This document shows, one piece after another, positions 25,401 through 34,409 of a stretch of 64,000 nucleotides of DNA (the stretch's first letter is position 1; every line of letters starts with the position of its first letter). The stretch is from an uncultured Sulfitobacter sp. (GTDB lineage Bacteria; Pseudomonadota; Alphaproteobacteria; Rhodobacterales; Rhodobacteraceae): NCBI RefSeq assembly GCF_947502895.1, contig NZ_CANNBM010000003.1:62001-126000 (forward strand), in the 5' to 3' direction. The notes under the pieces were generated by a model. It was not told where the DNA came from and did no database searches. It was given only the letters and a program-made list of their open reading frames with translations. A program made the translations under genes and the position numbers.

Positions 25401-26642
25401 ATGACACAGATCCTCAACCGTCGCGCGTTTCTGGCGCGGTCCGCCCTTTTAGGGTGTTCGCTGGCCGCTAGCCCGTTGGTCACACCCGTTAGCCTTGCTG
25501 CAACGCCAGGGGAAAACCGTTTGGTCGTTATCCTGCTGCGCGGCGGGATGGATGGGCTGGACGTGCTGCGCCCCTACGGCGATCCCGCCTATAGTGCGCT
25601 GCGCGGTGATGCAGGCCTTGGCGGGCCTGAAGGTGCCATTGATCTGGACGGGTTTTACGCGCTGCACCCAGCATTGCGCCCGCTGATGCCCTTGTGGGCA
25701 GCAGGGCAGCTCGGCTTTGCACATGCGGTCTCGACACCGTATCGCGACAAGCGCAGCCATTTCGACGGGCAGGATTTGCTGGAAGCAGGGCTGCCCGAAC
25801 TCGGCAGCGTTGTGGGCCGCGATGGCTGGCTGAACCGCGTGTTGCAAAATCTCGACAACACGCAGGCCCATACCGCTTATGCTATCGGACGGGACCAGTC
25901 AGGTGTTCTGGGTGGCGACGCCCCTTTTCAGCGCTGGACCCCCGAGGCCGATTTGCTCCTCAGCCCCCAAGCGATCAAACTCGCCAGCCTTATCATGCGC
26001 GACGATCCCGCTTTTGACGCCGCATTCCAACAGGCTTTGTCTATTTCGGACAACGACGGGGATGCCGTCGCCATGACAGGCACGCCAACCGATATGATGT
26101 CACAGAACGCTGGCCGCCAGACACAAGGCGGCAAGAAAAACCAAAGCCTCGAACACCGTGTGGCCGAGTTTGCGGGCAAACGCTTGCGCGAGGAAACCCG
26201 CATTGCGTCTTTCTCCATCAACGGTTGGGACACCCACCAGAGACAAGACCGCGCCTTGCCCCGCGCCTTGACGCGCCTCTCGGATACCATTCTGACACTA
26301 AAAAACACGATGCGCGGTCCCGTCTGGAACAAAACCACTATTGTCGCCGTGACCGAATTTGGCCGCACTGCCCGCATGAACGGCTCAACAGGCACAGACC
26401 ACGGCACAGGCGGGTTAATGGTGCTGGCAGGAGGTGCAATGCGCGGCGGCAACGTCATGGCCGACTGGCCGGGGCTTGCCACCGAGCAGCTGTATGCCCA
26501 ACGCGATCTGATGCCCACCCGCGATGTACGTGCCTATCTGGCGTGGGTTTTGCACAGCCAGTTCGGCCTGCCCGTCTCAACGCTAGAGCAAACCATATTC
26601 CCAGACCTAGACATGGGGGCTGCCCCCAGCATTATCCGCTAA
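25401..26642 (+). CDS. DUF1501 family protein with Tat-type signal
   Basis: 413 residues from ATG 25401. The N-terminus 'NRRAFLARSALLGCSLA' has the twin arginine and hydrophobic stretch of a Tat signal. The body carries DUF1501/sulfatase-like metal-site patterns: 'LVVILLRGGMDGLDVLRPYGD', 'HFDGQDLLEAG', 'INGWDTHQRQ', 'VTEFGRTARMNGSTGTDHGTGG'. Usually co-transcribed with the DUF1800 protein; the pair is thought to be envelope-associated, but the activity is unknown. The frame is open well upstream into the DUF1800 gene, but the Tat signal fixes this start. Confidence 0.92.
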   Translation: MTQILNRRAFLARSALLGCSLAASPLVTPVSLAATPGENRLVVILLRGGMDGLDVLRPYGDPAYSALRGDAGLGGPEGAIDLDGFYALHPALRPLMPLWAAGQLGFAHAVSTPYRDKRSHFDGQDLLEAGLPELGSVVGRDGWLNRVLQNLDNTQAHTAYAIGRDQSGVLGGDAPFQRWTPEADLLLSPQAIKLASLIMRDDPAFDAAFQQALSISDNDGDAVAMTGTPTDMMSQNAGRQTQGGKKNQSLEHRVAEFAGKRLREETRIASFSINGWDTHQRQDRALPRALTRLSDTILTLKNTMRGPVWNKTTIVAVTEFGRTARMNGSTGTDHGTGGLMVLAGGAMRGGNVMADWPGLATEQLYAQRDLMPTRDVRAYLAWVLHSQFGLPVSTLEQTIFPDLDMGAAPSIIR

Positions 26643-26658
26643 GGGTTTACACACGAAA

Positions 26659-26685
26659 AAGGGCCACCCGAACGGGCAGCCCTGA
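26659..26685 (-). terminator. Rho-independent terminator of ndk
   Basis: On the minus strand AGGGCTGCCCG-TT-CGGGTGGCCCTTTTTCG forms a stem at 26661-26682 (two G-T pairs) followed by five T, 26 bases after the ndk stop codon. It lies between the convergent DUF1501 and ndk genes. Confidence 0.85.
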
Positions 26686-26710
26686 ATTCACATCATTGAG
26701 GAAGGCTGGC

Positions 26711-27133
26711 TTAACCCACCAACTCCAGACCGGAGAAGAAATACGCGATTTCGATGGCCGCAGTCTCTGGCGCGTCGGAACCATGAACCGAGTTTTCGCC
26801 AACTGATTCAGCAAATTCGGCGCGGATGGTGCCGGCTTCTGCGTCCGCAGGGTTGGTGGCACCCATAACTTCGCGGTTTTTGGCAATGGCGTCTTCGCCT
26901 TCCAGAACCTGTGCAACGATCGGCGCGGATGCCATGAACTCGCACAGTTCGTCATAGAAAGGGCGCTCGGCGTGTACTTTGTAGAACTCGCCCGCCTGCG
27001 CTTTGGTCAGGTGGATACGCTTGGACGCGACAACGCGCAGACCTGCGTCTTCGAATTTCTTAACGATTGCGCCTGTCAGGTTGCGCTTCGTTGCGTCTGG
27101 TTTGATGATCGAGAATGTGCGCTCAAGAGCCAT
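26711..27133 (-). CDS. ndk: Nucleoside diphosphate kinase
   Basis: 140 residues, the standard length. 'MALERTFSIIKPDATKRNLTG' is the conserved start, and the phosphohistidine lies in 'ENSVHGSDAPETAAIEIAYFF'. Transfers gamma-phosphate between nucleoside triphosphates and diphosphates to balance nucleotide pools. Single gene with a clear terminator; an AGACGACCC sequence precedes the start codon. Confidence 0.97.
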   Translation of the reverse strand: MALERTFSIIKPDATKRNLTGAIVKKFEDAGLRVVASKRIHLTKAQAGEFYKVHAERPFYDELCEFMASAPIVAQVLEGEDAIAKNREVMGATNPADAEAGTIRAEFAESVGENSVHGSDAPETAAIEIAYFFSGLELVG

Positions 27134-27237
27134 GGGTCGTCTCCAGTTTGGTGTTAATTTGGCCGCTCCCTAACATGGCCCTCCTTCGGTGAAAAGCGGC
27201 GATTGACGAAGCAGGCTACATCAGTCACACCCCGCCC

Positions 27238-29100
27238 ATGTTACGTATATCCGAGATCAATTATTCCGTCGAAGGCCGCCCTCTGTTCGAAGAGGCAAGC
27301 GCCGTCATTCCTGATGGCCACAAGGTGGGCCTTGTCGGGCGCAACGGGGCTGGCAAAACCACGCTCTTTCGCATCATCCGCAAGGAGCTGGGGCTGGATG
27401 CGGGCGATATCTCGCTGCCCAGCCGTGCGAAGATCGGCGGCGTCGCCCAAGAGGTCCCCTCCTCCGACACTTCGCTGATCGACACCGTGTTGGCCGCAGA
27501 TGAAGAGCGCGCCAGTCTGATGCTTGAAGCCGAAACCGCCACCGATCCCGGACGCATCGCAGATATCCAGGCCCGCCTTGTCGATATCGACGCATGGACC
27601 GCCGAGGGGCGTGCCTCGTCCATCCTCAAGGGTCTGGGCTTTGACGACTATGACCAGCAACAGCCCTGCTCGGCCTACTCGGGCGGTTGGCGTATGCGCG
27701 TGGCACTAGCGGGGGTGCTGTTTGCCGAACCTGACCTGCTGCTGCTCGACGAGCCTACGAACTACCTCGATCTCGAAGGCGCGCTCTGGCTGGAAAACTA
27801 CCTGTCAAAATACCCACACACCGTCATCATCATCAGCCACGACCGCGGGCTGCTGAACCGTGCCGTAGGCGGGATCCTCCACCTTGAGGACCGCAAACTG
27901 ACGTATTACCAAGGCAACTACGACCAGTTCGCCAAAATGCGGGCAGAAAAGCGTGCGCAGCAGTCCGCAGCCGCCAAGAAACAACAGGCCCACAAGGCAC
28001 ACATGCAAGCCTTTGTTGACCGCTTCAAGGCCAAAGCCTCCAAAGCTAAACAAGCCCAGTCGCGGATGAAAGCCATTGAAAAGATGGTCACAATCACCCC
28101 GCCAGAGGAGGCCGCACGCAAGGTTTTCACCTTTCCGCAGCCCGATGAGCTCAGCCCCCCGATCATCAGCATCGAAGGCGGCTCGACAGGCTATGTCGAA
28201 GGAACACCTGTGCTGTCGCGCCTCAATTTGCGGATTGATCAGGATGACCGTATCGCGCTGCTGGGCAAAAACGGTCAGGGCAAATCTACGCTCTCCAAAC
28301 TGCTCTCAAACCGTCTGGTCCTGTTTGAAGGCCGCGCCGTTAATTCAAACAAACTGCGCATCGGCTTCTTTGCGCAGCATCAGGTTGACGAGTTGACGAT
28401 TGACGAGACGCCGTTGCAGCACATGATCGCCGCACGGCCAGGCATCATGCAGCCTAAACTGCGCGCACAACTTGCGGGCTTTGGCCTTGGGCCCGATCAG
28501 GCCGACACTGCTGTTGGTCGCCTGTCAGGTGGTCAGAAAGCACGCCTGTCGCTGCTGCTGGCCACTCTCGACGCCCCGCACCTGCTGATCCTCGATGAAC
28601 CGACAAACCACCTCGACATCGAGAGCCGCGAAGCGCTGGTGGAGGCGCTGACCCGCTATTCAGGTGCCGTGATCCTTGTGAGCCACGACATGCATCTGTT
28701 GTCCATGGTCGCAGACCGTCTGTGGCTGGTAAGCGACGGCACCGTGAAACCCTATGAGGACGATCTGGAGGCCTACCGCAAAATGCTGCTTACGGTAGAA
28801 AAACCAGTCAGCAAAAATGCCCGCCCCAAGGTCGAAGCCCCCAAACCAAAGCGCGCCAGCCGCGAGGATATCATCGCCCTGCGTTCCGAAGTGCGTACCG
28901 CGGAAGCGCGTGTAACCAAAATCAACGAGATGCGCGACAAGCTGGCCAAAAAGCTGGCCGACCCCGCCCTCTATGAAAAAGACAAAGTCGGCGAGCTGGA
29001 AGTCTGGAACAAGAAATATGCCGAAGTCATGGCCGCCCTTGAGCGCGCCGAAGGCATATGGATGGACGTCGCCGCCAAGTTAGAGAAGGCACAGGCGTAA
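27238..29100 (+). CDS. ABC-F family ATPase (Uup/EttA-like)
   Basis: 620 residues with two ABC cassettes and no membrane helices. Walker A: 'GRNGAGKT' and 'GKNGQGKST'. Signatures: 'YSGGWRMRVALAG' and 'LSGGQKARLSLLL'. Walker B: 'LLLLDEPTNYLDLEG' and 'LLILDEPTNHLDIES'. The linker between them ('KAHMQAFVDRFKAKASKAKQAQSRMKAIEKM') is the ABC-F helical hairpin that enters the ribosomal E site. The charged C-terminal coiled coil ('ALRSEVRTAEARVTKINEMRDKLAKKL') is the Uup-type DNA/RNA-binding extension. Probably aids translation of difficult sequences or ribosome quality. The stop overlaps the next start (TAATG). Confidence 0.93.
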   Translation: MLRISEINYSVEGRPLFEEASAVIPDGHKVGLVGRNGAGKTTLFRIIRKELGLDAGDISLPSRAKIGGVAQEVPSSDTSLIDTVLAADEERASLMLEAETATDPGRIADIQARLVDIDAWTAEGRASSILKGLGFDDYDQQQPCSAYSGGWRMRVALAGVLFAEPDLLLLDEPTNYLDLEGALWLENYLSKYPHTVIIISHDRGLLNRAVGGILHLEDRKLTYYQGNYDQFAKMRAEKRAQQSAAAKKQQAHKAHMQAFVDRFKAKASKAKQAQSRMKAIEKMVTITPPEEAARKVFTFPQPDELSPPIISIEGGSTGYVEGTPVLSRLNLRIDQDDRIALLGKNGQGKSTLSKLLSNRLVLFEGRAVNSNKLRIGFFAQHQVDELTIDETPLQHMIAARPGIMQPKLRAQLAGFGLGPDQADTAVGRLSGGQKARLSLLLATLDAPHLLILDEPTNHLDIESREALVEALTRYSGAVILVSHDMHLLSMVADRLWLVSDGTVKPYEDDLEAYRKMLLTVEKPVSKNARPKVEAPKPKRASREDIIALRSEVRTAEARVTKINEMRDKLAKKLADPALYEKDKVGELEVWNKKYAEVMAALERAEGIWMDVAAKLEKAQA

Positions 29101-29735
29101 TGATCCTCGACACCGCCTATATGATCACCGCCTTCGTGACTTTGCTGGTCGTGATCGACCCTATCGCGATTGCCCCGATCTTTCTGGCGGTAACACCGGA
29201 TATGACCCCCGCCATGCGCGAACGGATTGCGCGCCGTGCGGTTCTGGTTGGCGGGTTGATCCTCGTCGTCTTTGCACTTGCTGGCGAAGCGGTGCTGGAT
29301 TTCATCGGTATTTCCATGGCCGCCTTTCGCGTGGCTGGGGGTATGCTTTTATTTCTTACGGCGCTGGACATGCTGTTCGAGCGGCGCACGAAACGCCGCG
29401 AAGACAGCTCCGAACCAGATCCGGTACACGAAGATCCCAGCGTCTTTCCATTGGGTATTCCGCTCATTGCGGGTCCGGGTGCCATAGCCTCCGTGATCCT
29501 GTTGGTTGGGGAAAAGCCGGGCGGCGAAGGGTTGCTGATCGTGCTGGGCATGACTGCCGTGATCTTGTTGTTCATGTACATTATGCTGCGTCTTTCCAGC
29601 AGGCTCGAGCAGGCGCTTGGTAAGGTGGCGATCAATGTGTTCACCCGCATATTCGGCATGTTGTTGGCAGCCTTGTCTGTCCAGTTTGTTCTCGACGGTC
29701 TGGCCGAATTCGGTTTTGTTACGCCAGTTGGATAA
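29100..29735 (+). CDS. MarC family integral membrane protein
   Basis: 211 residues from ATG 29100, which overlaps the ABC-F stop codon. Six hydrophobic segments are visible, beginning 'ITAFVTLLVVIDPIAIAPIFLAVTP' with the conserved DP and ending 'VFTRIFGMLLAALSVQFVLDGL'. The conserved 'IPLIAGPGAI' motif is present. The middle loop is charged ('FERRTKRREDSSEPDPVHED'). MarC-family proteins are inner-membrane proteins of unknown transport function; the link to antibiotic resistance implied by the name has not held up. Confidence 0.93.
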   Translation: MILDTAYMITAFVTLLVVIDPIAIAPIFLAVTPDMTPAMRERIARRAVLVGGLILVVFALAGEAVLDFIGISMAAFRVAGGMLLFLTALDMLFERRTKRREDSSEPDPVHEDPSVFPLGIPLIAGPGAIASVILLVGEKPGGEGLLIVLGMTAVILLFMYIMLRLSSRLEQALGKVAINVFTRIFGMLLAALSVQFVLDGLAEFGFVTPVG

Positions 29736-29781
29736 CTGCGGAACGCTCCTATATTGACGGGTGAACATGCAGGAGCAGCCC

Positions 29782-30363
29782 ATGACCTCAGACAATATAG
29801 CCAGCCTGATTTACCTTGTCCTTTTGGGCTGTGCTGTCGGCGGCTGGATGTTCATGTCTGGCCGTGAAAGCATCAGCAAAACACTACAAATGGCGGCTGT
29901 TTGGGGCTTTATTTTTCTGGGTGTTGTGGCCGCCTACGGGCTGTGGAACGATGTGCAACGCCAGACGATGAATGACCAGATGCTGCAAATGGGCGATGGT
30001 CAGATCATCGTGCCGCGCCAACCCGATGGCCACTACTACCTCACTTTAGCCCTGAACGGTGAAAACATCCGCTTTGTCGTCGACACAGGCGCAACCGATA
30101 TGGTCCTGACCCGCCGCGATGCGGAACGTGCAGGCCTAGACCCCGACAGCCTGAATTTTATCGGTATGGCAAATACGGCCAACGGCACAGTTCGTACCGC
30201 GCCAGTCCGGATCGACACTGTACGTTTAGGCGATATCACCGACACGGATGTGCGTGCCTCTGTCAATGGTGGTGAGATGTTCGGCTCCCTGCTTGGCATG
30301 GGATATCTGGAGAAATGGGGCCGCATCGAAATTTCGGGCGGAGAGCTGCGGCTGACGCGCTAA
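29782..30363 (+). CDS. Membrane-anchored retropepsin-like aspartic protease (TIGR02281 type)
   Basis: 193 residues from ATG 29782, preceded by AGGAGCAGCC; upstream ATG/GTG codons lack such a site. Two N-terminal membrane helices ('IASLIYLVLLGCAVGGWMFM' and 'MAAVWGFIFLGVVAAYGLW') are followed by a periplasmic domain with the catalytic motif 'FVVDTGATDMVLT' and 'GSLLGMGYLEKW'. This is the single-lobe, retroviral-type aspartic protease family that works as a dimer. Substrates in alphaproteobacteria are unknown. Confidence 0.9.
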   Translation: MTSDNIASLIYLVLLGCAVGGWMFMSGRESISKTLQMAAVWGFIFLGVVAAYGLWNDVQRQTMNDQMLQMGDGQIIVPRQPDGHYYLTLALNGENIRFVVDTGATDMVLTRRDAERAGLDPDSLNFIGMANTANGTVRTAPVRIDTVRLGDITDTDVRASVNGGEMFGSLLGMGYLEKWGRIEISGGELRLTR

Positions 30364-30367
30364 AGCC

Positions 30368-30718
30368 TCAGATCAACGCCATTCGCTCCGCCCGCTCGGG
30401 GTCGGGGAATGGGCGGTACAGTGCCACATCCACAGTACCAACCATCTGATGCACGGTAGTATAAAGCCGCTCAACCCCTTCACCACTGGACGCGGTAAAC
30501 CGGAACGCCTCGTCTAGCTGGGTCATGTTCTCCACTTCGATTTCCAACAGGAAATCGCGCGATTGCGGCGCGCCAAATCCCAGCTTTCGACGACACAACC
30601 GCCACGACTGGATTACCGCGCTTGATTGCAGATGTCCCATCCACGCTTCAACAGCCGCCGCAAAGGCCAACGCCTTGCTATCGTCTTTCAAATCAATCGA
30701 GCAGTGATAGAGATTCAT
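30368..30718 (-). CDS. DUF6614-like small protein
   Basis: 116 residues from ATG 30718. 'MNLYHCSIDLKDDSKALAFAAAVEAWMGHLQ' to 'VDVALYRPFPDPERAERMALI' matches my memory of a Rhodobacterales-specific family (DUF6614). The pattern of two beta-alpha-beta halves suggests a ferredoxin-like dimeric barrel. No signal peptide. It is convergent with the retropepsin gene four bases away. Function unknown. Confidence 0.7.
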   Translation of the reverse strand: MNLYHCSIDLKDDSKALAFAAAVEAWMGHLQSSAVIQSWRLCRRKLGFGAPQSRDFLLEIEVENMTQLDEAFRFTASSGEGVERLYTTVHQMVGTVDVALYRPFPDPERAERMALI

Positions 30719-30826
30719 GTCAGTGCCTTTGCCTTGCCTACCCACAAAGTCTCACACAAGGATACTACAAAACCGTTAAGCGCCAGCCATATTGCCAAAT
30801 GTACCAAACACATCTAACCTACAGAT

Positions 30827-31201
30827 ATGTTTGAATTTCTTTTTGGCCCATCTCTGATCCTCGCAATCACCTTCGCGCAGGGCAGCGATATCAGCGAAAC
30901 GGCTGTCACATTTCCAGATGATGCACTTGTCTGTTTGCGCGGCCCTTATGAAACCTGCCAAACCAAAAGCTGCGATGGCATTAAAGAAGGACAATTGGCC
31001 CTCGATATCGAGATAGATGATGCGTCGCATAGCATGATATTCAACGCGCAGGTTTTTGAAACGGGTACGGGCCAGACGCGTGGCAGCCAGATTATTTCCG
31101 AATGTACCCAGATCAGCGCAGGCACACCCGTGCGGTTTCTGGGCGTGGACAAGCGGCGTTATAGTGTCCAACTCCGGCTCGCCAACCGCGACGCGCCCTA
31201 G
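30827..31201 (+). CDS. Hypothetical exported protein with four cysteines
   Basis: 124 residues. 'MFEFLFGPSLILAITFAQG' is a probable signal peptide. The mature protein has Cys in 'VCLRG', 'ETCQTKSCDG' and 'SECTQI', suggesting two disulfides, and a beta-rich pattern after that. The stop overlaps the holC 3' end by four bases (convergent). Family not recognised; moderate confidence because codon pattern, start and signal are reasonable. Confidence 0.6.
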   Translation: MFEFLFGPSLILAITFAQGSDISETAVTFPDDALVCLRGPYETCQTKSCDGIKEGQLALDIEIDDASHSMIFNAQVFETGTGQTRGSQIISECTQISAGTPVRFLGVDKRRYSVQLRLANRDAP

Positions 31202-31665
31202 GCCTCTGCCTTCTTCTCCCAGCGGCCCGATTCCTCGGACCAGTATTGTGCCTTTACGCCTGCCCCCGTCAGCGCCTTCCACTGGCCGCGTGCATGGGCC
31301 AAGGCATCTTCGTCATGGCCGTCAAACAGGATACACACCCGCTCCATCGCAGCAGCATCAGCCGCAGTCACCTCTGCCGAATGAACGGCCATAACGCATT
31401 GCGCATTATTGGCGTTTTCTGCACTTCCCCCCAGTAGAACAGGTTGCAATGCATCCTGATCCCCTCCCGCAAGGCCGTGCGGCAAAAAACTGTCCTCAGG
31501 CCCCAGCCATAGCGCCGCATCCAACGCTTCCAACCCTGCGCGGTCAGTGCCGCGCACCGACACGCGCCAGCCAGCCGCCAGCGATTTTTCCAGCAACATG
31601 CGCAGCGTGTCCACCAAAGGCCGCTGCGTCAGATGATAGAACATCACTGCGCCCACAGCCTTCAC
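31198..31665 (-). CDS. holC: DNA polymerase III chi subunit
   Basis: 155 residues from GTG 31665, overlapping the pepA stop codon (GTGA). 'AVMFYHLTQRPLVDTLRMLLEKSLAAGWRVSVRG' is the typical chi start, and 'SFLPHGLAGGDQDALQPVLL' the conserved middle. Chi links the clamp loader to single-strand binding protein. The pepA-holC order is conserved across many Proteobacteria. Confidence 0.93.
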   Translation of the reverse strand: MKAVGAVMFYHLTQRPLVDTLRMLLEKSLAAGWRVSVRGTDRAGLEALDAALWLGPEDSFLPHGLAGGDQDALQPVLLGGSAENANNAQCVMAVHSAEVTAADAAAMERVCILFDGHDEDALAHARGQWKALTGAGVKAQYWSEESGRWEKKAEA

Positions 31666-33137
31666 TCCGCCTCGTAGTTGTCTGTAATCAAACGATTAAG
31701 CGATGCCACGCCCCAACCTGTTGCGCCCACAGGCGCAAGCGCCGTTTCCGATTTGACCGAGGCCACGCCCGCGATATCAAGGTGTATCCACGGACAATCC
31801 TCTTTTACAAACCGCTGCAAGAACTGCGCCGCTGTGATGCTGCCCGCTGCGGGGCCGCCGATGTTCTTCATATCCGCGATACGGCTTTTGAGCAGGTCGT
31901 CATAGGCCTGCCCCAGCGGCATCCGCCACGCACCCTCGCCCTCGGCCTCCGCCGCCTTTAGAAAATCATTACAGAACGAAGTGTTGTTGGAAAAAACACC
32001 CGCGTTCTCATGGCCCAGACTGGTGATGATCGCCCCCGTCAGAGTCGCCAGATCAATCATTGCGGCGGGCTTATACTGCTCTTGCGCGTACCACATCACA
32101 TCGCATAGCACCAAACGCCCCTCGGCGTCTGTATTGAGGTTCTCGATCGTGTCCCCCTTCATGGACACAACTACATCACCGGGGCGCGAGGCATTGCCCG
32201 ACGGCATATTCTCGACAATACCGACCAGCCCGACGACATTGGCCTTGGCTGCGCGCAACGCCAGCGTGCGCATGACACCCGCCACTACAGCGGAACCGCC
32301 CATGTCCATGGTCATATCCCCCATACCAGCGCCGGGTTTCAGCGAGATACCGCCTGTATCAAAGACGACCCCCTTACCGACCAGAGCCAGCGGGGCCTCA
32401 CCCTTCTTGCCACCGTCCCAGCGCATCACCACCACATAGGATGGGCTGACCGAGCCTTGGCCCACAGACAAAAGCGTGCGCATTCCAAGCTTTGCCAGTG
32501 CTTTTTCATCCAGCACCTCAACTTTCAGGCCAAGGCTCTCCATCTCTTTAAGCCGCTCGGCATAGTTTGTGGTGGTGAGCACATTCGCAGGCTCATTCGT
32601 CAGATCGCGGCACATATGCGCGCCCTCGGCCACAGCAAGCAATGGCGCACAGGCCGCTTGCAGCTCATCCGGTTTGCCCTGCATGACGGTCACTGTGCCA
32701 TCGCGGCTAGTTTCGGCCGATTTGTGATCCTCAAACGCATAGTCACGCATGGCAAAACCGTAAACGACCTCTTGTGCGTGGCGCAGCGGCGCGCAGAGCA
32801 TCAGCATATCCCCCTTGCCCCCGCGGGATTTCGCCAGCGCGGCCCCTGCCTTGCGCGCAGGCACACCTTTGGCGTTACGCTCGATCCGAACGACATCGAC
32901 AGCTTCGGCGGCCATGCCCGCAGGATATCCGAGGCTGATTACATCGGCGTCTTTCATCTTGGCCCACTTGGGGCTTTCCACTACGCGTGCCACAGCGCCT
33001 TTGGTCAGGCGGTTCACCCGCCGCGCACCGGGGTCCAGCTTGCCTTGCGCATCAACAAACACGGCCACACGGCCCTCATGGGTTGCGACTGTGTCCAGAT
33101 CGGTCTCGGTAAAGGAAATGGGTGTCAGAATGCTCAT
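31662..33137 (-). CDS. pepA: Leucyl aminopeptidase (M17)
   Basis: 491 residues from ATG 33137 ('MSILTPISFTETDLDTVATHEG'). The frame is open to 33746, but that part is antisense to lptF and not protein-like. Catalytic motifs are 'GKGVVFDTGGISLKPGAGMGDMTMDMGGSA' (Lys and Asp metal ligands) and 'NTDAEGRLVL'. Cytoplasmic hexameric zinc or manganese enzyme that removes N-terminal residues from peptides. Divergent from lptF across a 141-base gap and coupled to holC downstream. Confidence 0.95.
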   Translation of the reverse strand: MSILTPISFTETDLDTVATHEGRVAVFVDAQGKLDPGARRVNRLTKGAVARVVESPKWAKMKDADVISLGYPAGMAAEAVDVVRIERNAKGVPARKAGAALAKSRGGKGDMLMLCAPLRHAQEVVYGFAMRDYAFEDHKSAETSRDGTVTVMQGKPDELQAACAPLLAVAEGAHMCRDLTNEPANVLTTTNYAERLKEMESLGLKVEVLDEKALAKLGMRTLLSVGQGSVSPSYVVVMRWDGGKKGEAPLALVGKGVVFDTGGISLKPGAGMGDMTMDMGGSAVVAGVMRTLALRAAKANVVGLVGIVENMPSGNASRPGDVVVSMKGDTIENLNTDAEGRLVLCDVMWYAQEQYKPAAMIDLATLTGAIITSLGHENAGVFSNNTSFCNDFLKAAEAEGEGAWRMPLGQAYDDLLKSRIADMKNIGGPAAGSITAAQFLQRFVKEDCPWIHLDIAGVASVKSETALAPVGATGWGVASLNRLITDNYEAE

Positions 33138-33278
33138 GTCAGCGGCCTTTTTGCTATTGCTTGCCCCAAGACCTAGCGCGCACTGACCGCCAAGGCCAGA
33201 TACGAGTTTCATGCCGCGACGGTTTGCGCTAAACTTATGCCTAATCGCCGTAAGAGCATGTTGATTGGAGGGATTCGA

Positions 33279-34409
33279 GTGGCCAAGTTCGACCGCTATA
33301 TGCTGTCGCAGCTGTTGGTGCTGTTTGGATTTTTCGCGCTGGTACTGGTGGCGATTTTCTGGATCAACCGTGCTGTTGTGCTGTTTGACCGCCTCATCGG
33401 CGATGGCCAGACCGCGCTTGTTTTTCTTGAATTTACGGCTCTTGGCCTGCCCAAGCTTATCGCGACCGTACTGCCCATCGCGACCTTTGCCGCAACGGTC
33501 TATGTGACCAACCGCATGACTTCGGACAGCGAACTCACGGTGATGCAGGCCACGGGTTCCGGCCCGTGGCGCATGGCGCGCCCTGTGCTTGCGTTTGGCA
33601 TTGTGGTGGCCCTCGGCATGACGATCCTCAGTAATTTTCTGGTGCCCATGGCACAGGCACAGCTGGAGCAGCGCGAACAGGAGATCGCCCAGAACGTCAC
33701 CGCACGCCTCTTGACCGAAGGCACATTTCTGCACCCGACCAAACAAGTCACCTTCTATACCCGCCTGATCGATGCAGACGGCGTGCTGCGCGATGTTTTC
33801 CTGTCAGACCGCCGCAACCCCGATCAGGGTATCATCTACACCGCAGCCGAAGCCTACATGGTGCGTAACGGCACATCCACGACCCTGATCATGGTGGACG
33901 GTCTGGCACAGCGGCTTGCCCGCGAGGGCCAACAGCTTTCTACCGCCAAATTCGCGGATTTTTCGTTTGATATCTCGGCTCTGGTGCGCAGTGACCGCGC
34001 AGAGGAGTTTAGCATCCGCAACACCACCACACCGGGTTTGATGCGTGATTGGGCAGGTCTGGCGCAGGCATCGGGGCGCAGCATCGGCGCAGTCGCCGAA
34101 GAGGTCCATACGCGCTTTGCCCAACCGCTGTTTTGCATCGTTGCAGCCCTTGTCGGGTTCAGCACGCTGCTGATTGGCGGGTTTTCGCGCTTTGGCGTCT
34201 GGCGCGAAATTGTGATCGCCTTCGGCCTTCTCATTCTGCTCGACGGGGTGCGCGGCACATTGACCAGTCAGGTCACAGCCAACGCATCGCTCTGGCCGCT
34301 GCTCTATCTGCCCTCGCTGATCGGCGCGGGCATCGCGGCTTTGATGCTGCTGCACGCAGCACATCCTGCATGGCGCGCACGCCTTAAACGGCGCGGGGCT
34401 GCGGCATGA
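33279..34409 (+). CDS. lptF: LPS export permease LptF
   Basis: 376 residues from GTG 33279, which has a GGAGG site nine bases upstream; an ATG at 33237 has none. It starts 'VAKFDRYMLSQLLVLFGFFALVLVAIFWINRAVVLFD', with the YjgP/YjgQ pattern of three N-terminal helices, a periplasmic jellyroll (about 150-260) and three C-terminal helices. With LptG it forms the membrane part of the LptB2FG extractor that lifts LPS from the inner membrane. The stop overlaps lptG (ATGA). Confidence 0.95.
   Translation: MAKFDRYMLSQLLVLFGFFALVLVAIFWINRAVVLFDRLIGDGQTALVFLEFTALGLPKLIATVLPIATFAATVYVTNRMTSDSELTVMQATGSGPWRMARPVLAFGIVVALGMTILSNFLVPMAQAQLEQREQEIAQNVTARLLTEGTFLHPTKQVTFYTRLIDADGVLRDVFLSDRRNPDQGIIYTAAEAYMVRNGTSTTLIMVDGLAQRLAREGQQLSTAKFADFSFDISALVRSDRAEEFSIRNTTTPGLMRDWAGLAQASGRSIGAVAEEVHTRFAQPLFCIVAALVGFSTLLIGGFSRFGVWREIVIAFGLLILLDGVRGTLTSQVTANASLWPLLYLPSLIGAGIAALMLLHAAHPAWRARLKRRGAAA

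Noticed and set aside
25131..26642. A longer DUF1501 frame from 25131
   Set aside because: It lies inside the DUF1800 gene in another frame; the Tat signal begins at ATG 25401.
32815..33186. Plus-strand frame of 123 codons opposite pepA
   Set aside because: Antisense shadow with no start signal.
31662..33746. A 694-codon frame for the aminopeptidase starting at 33746
   Set aside because: The first 203 codons are antisense to lptF and rich in Lys/Arg/His in a non-protein pattern; the conserved PepA start is at 33137.
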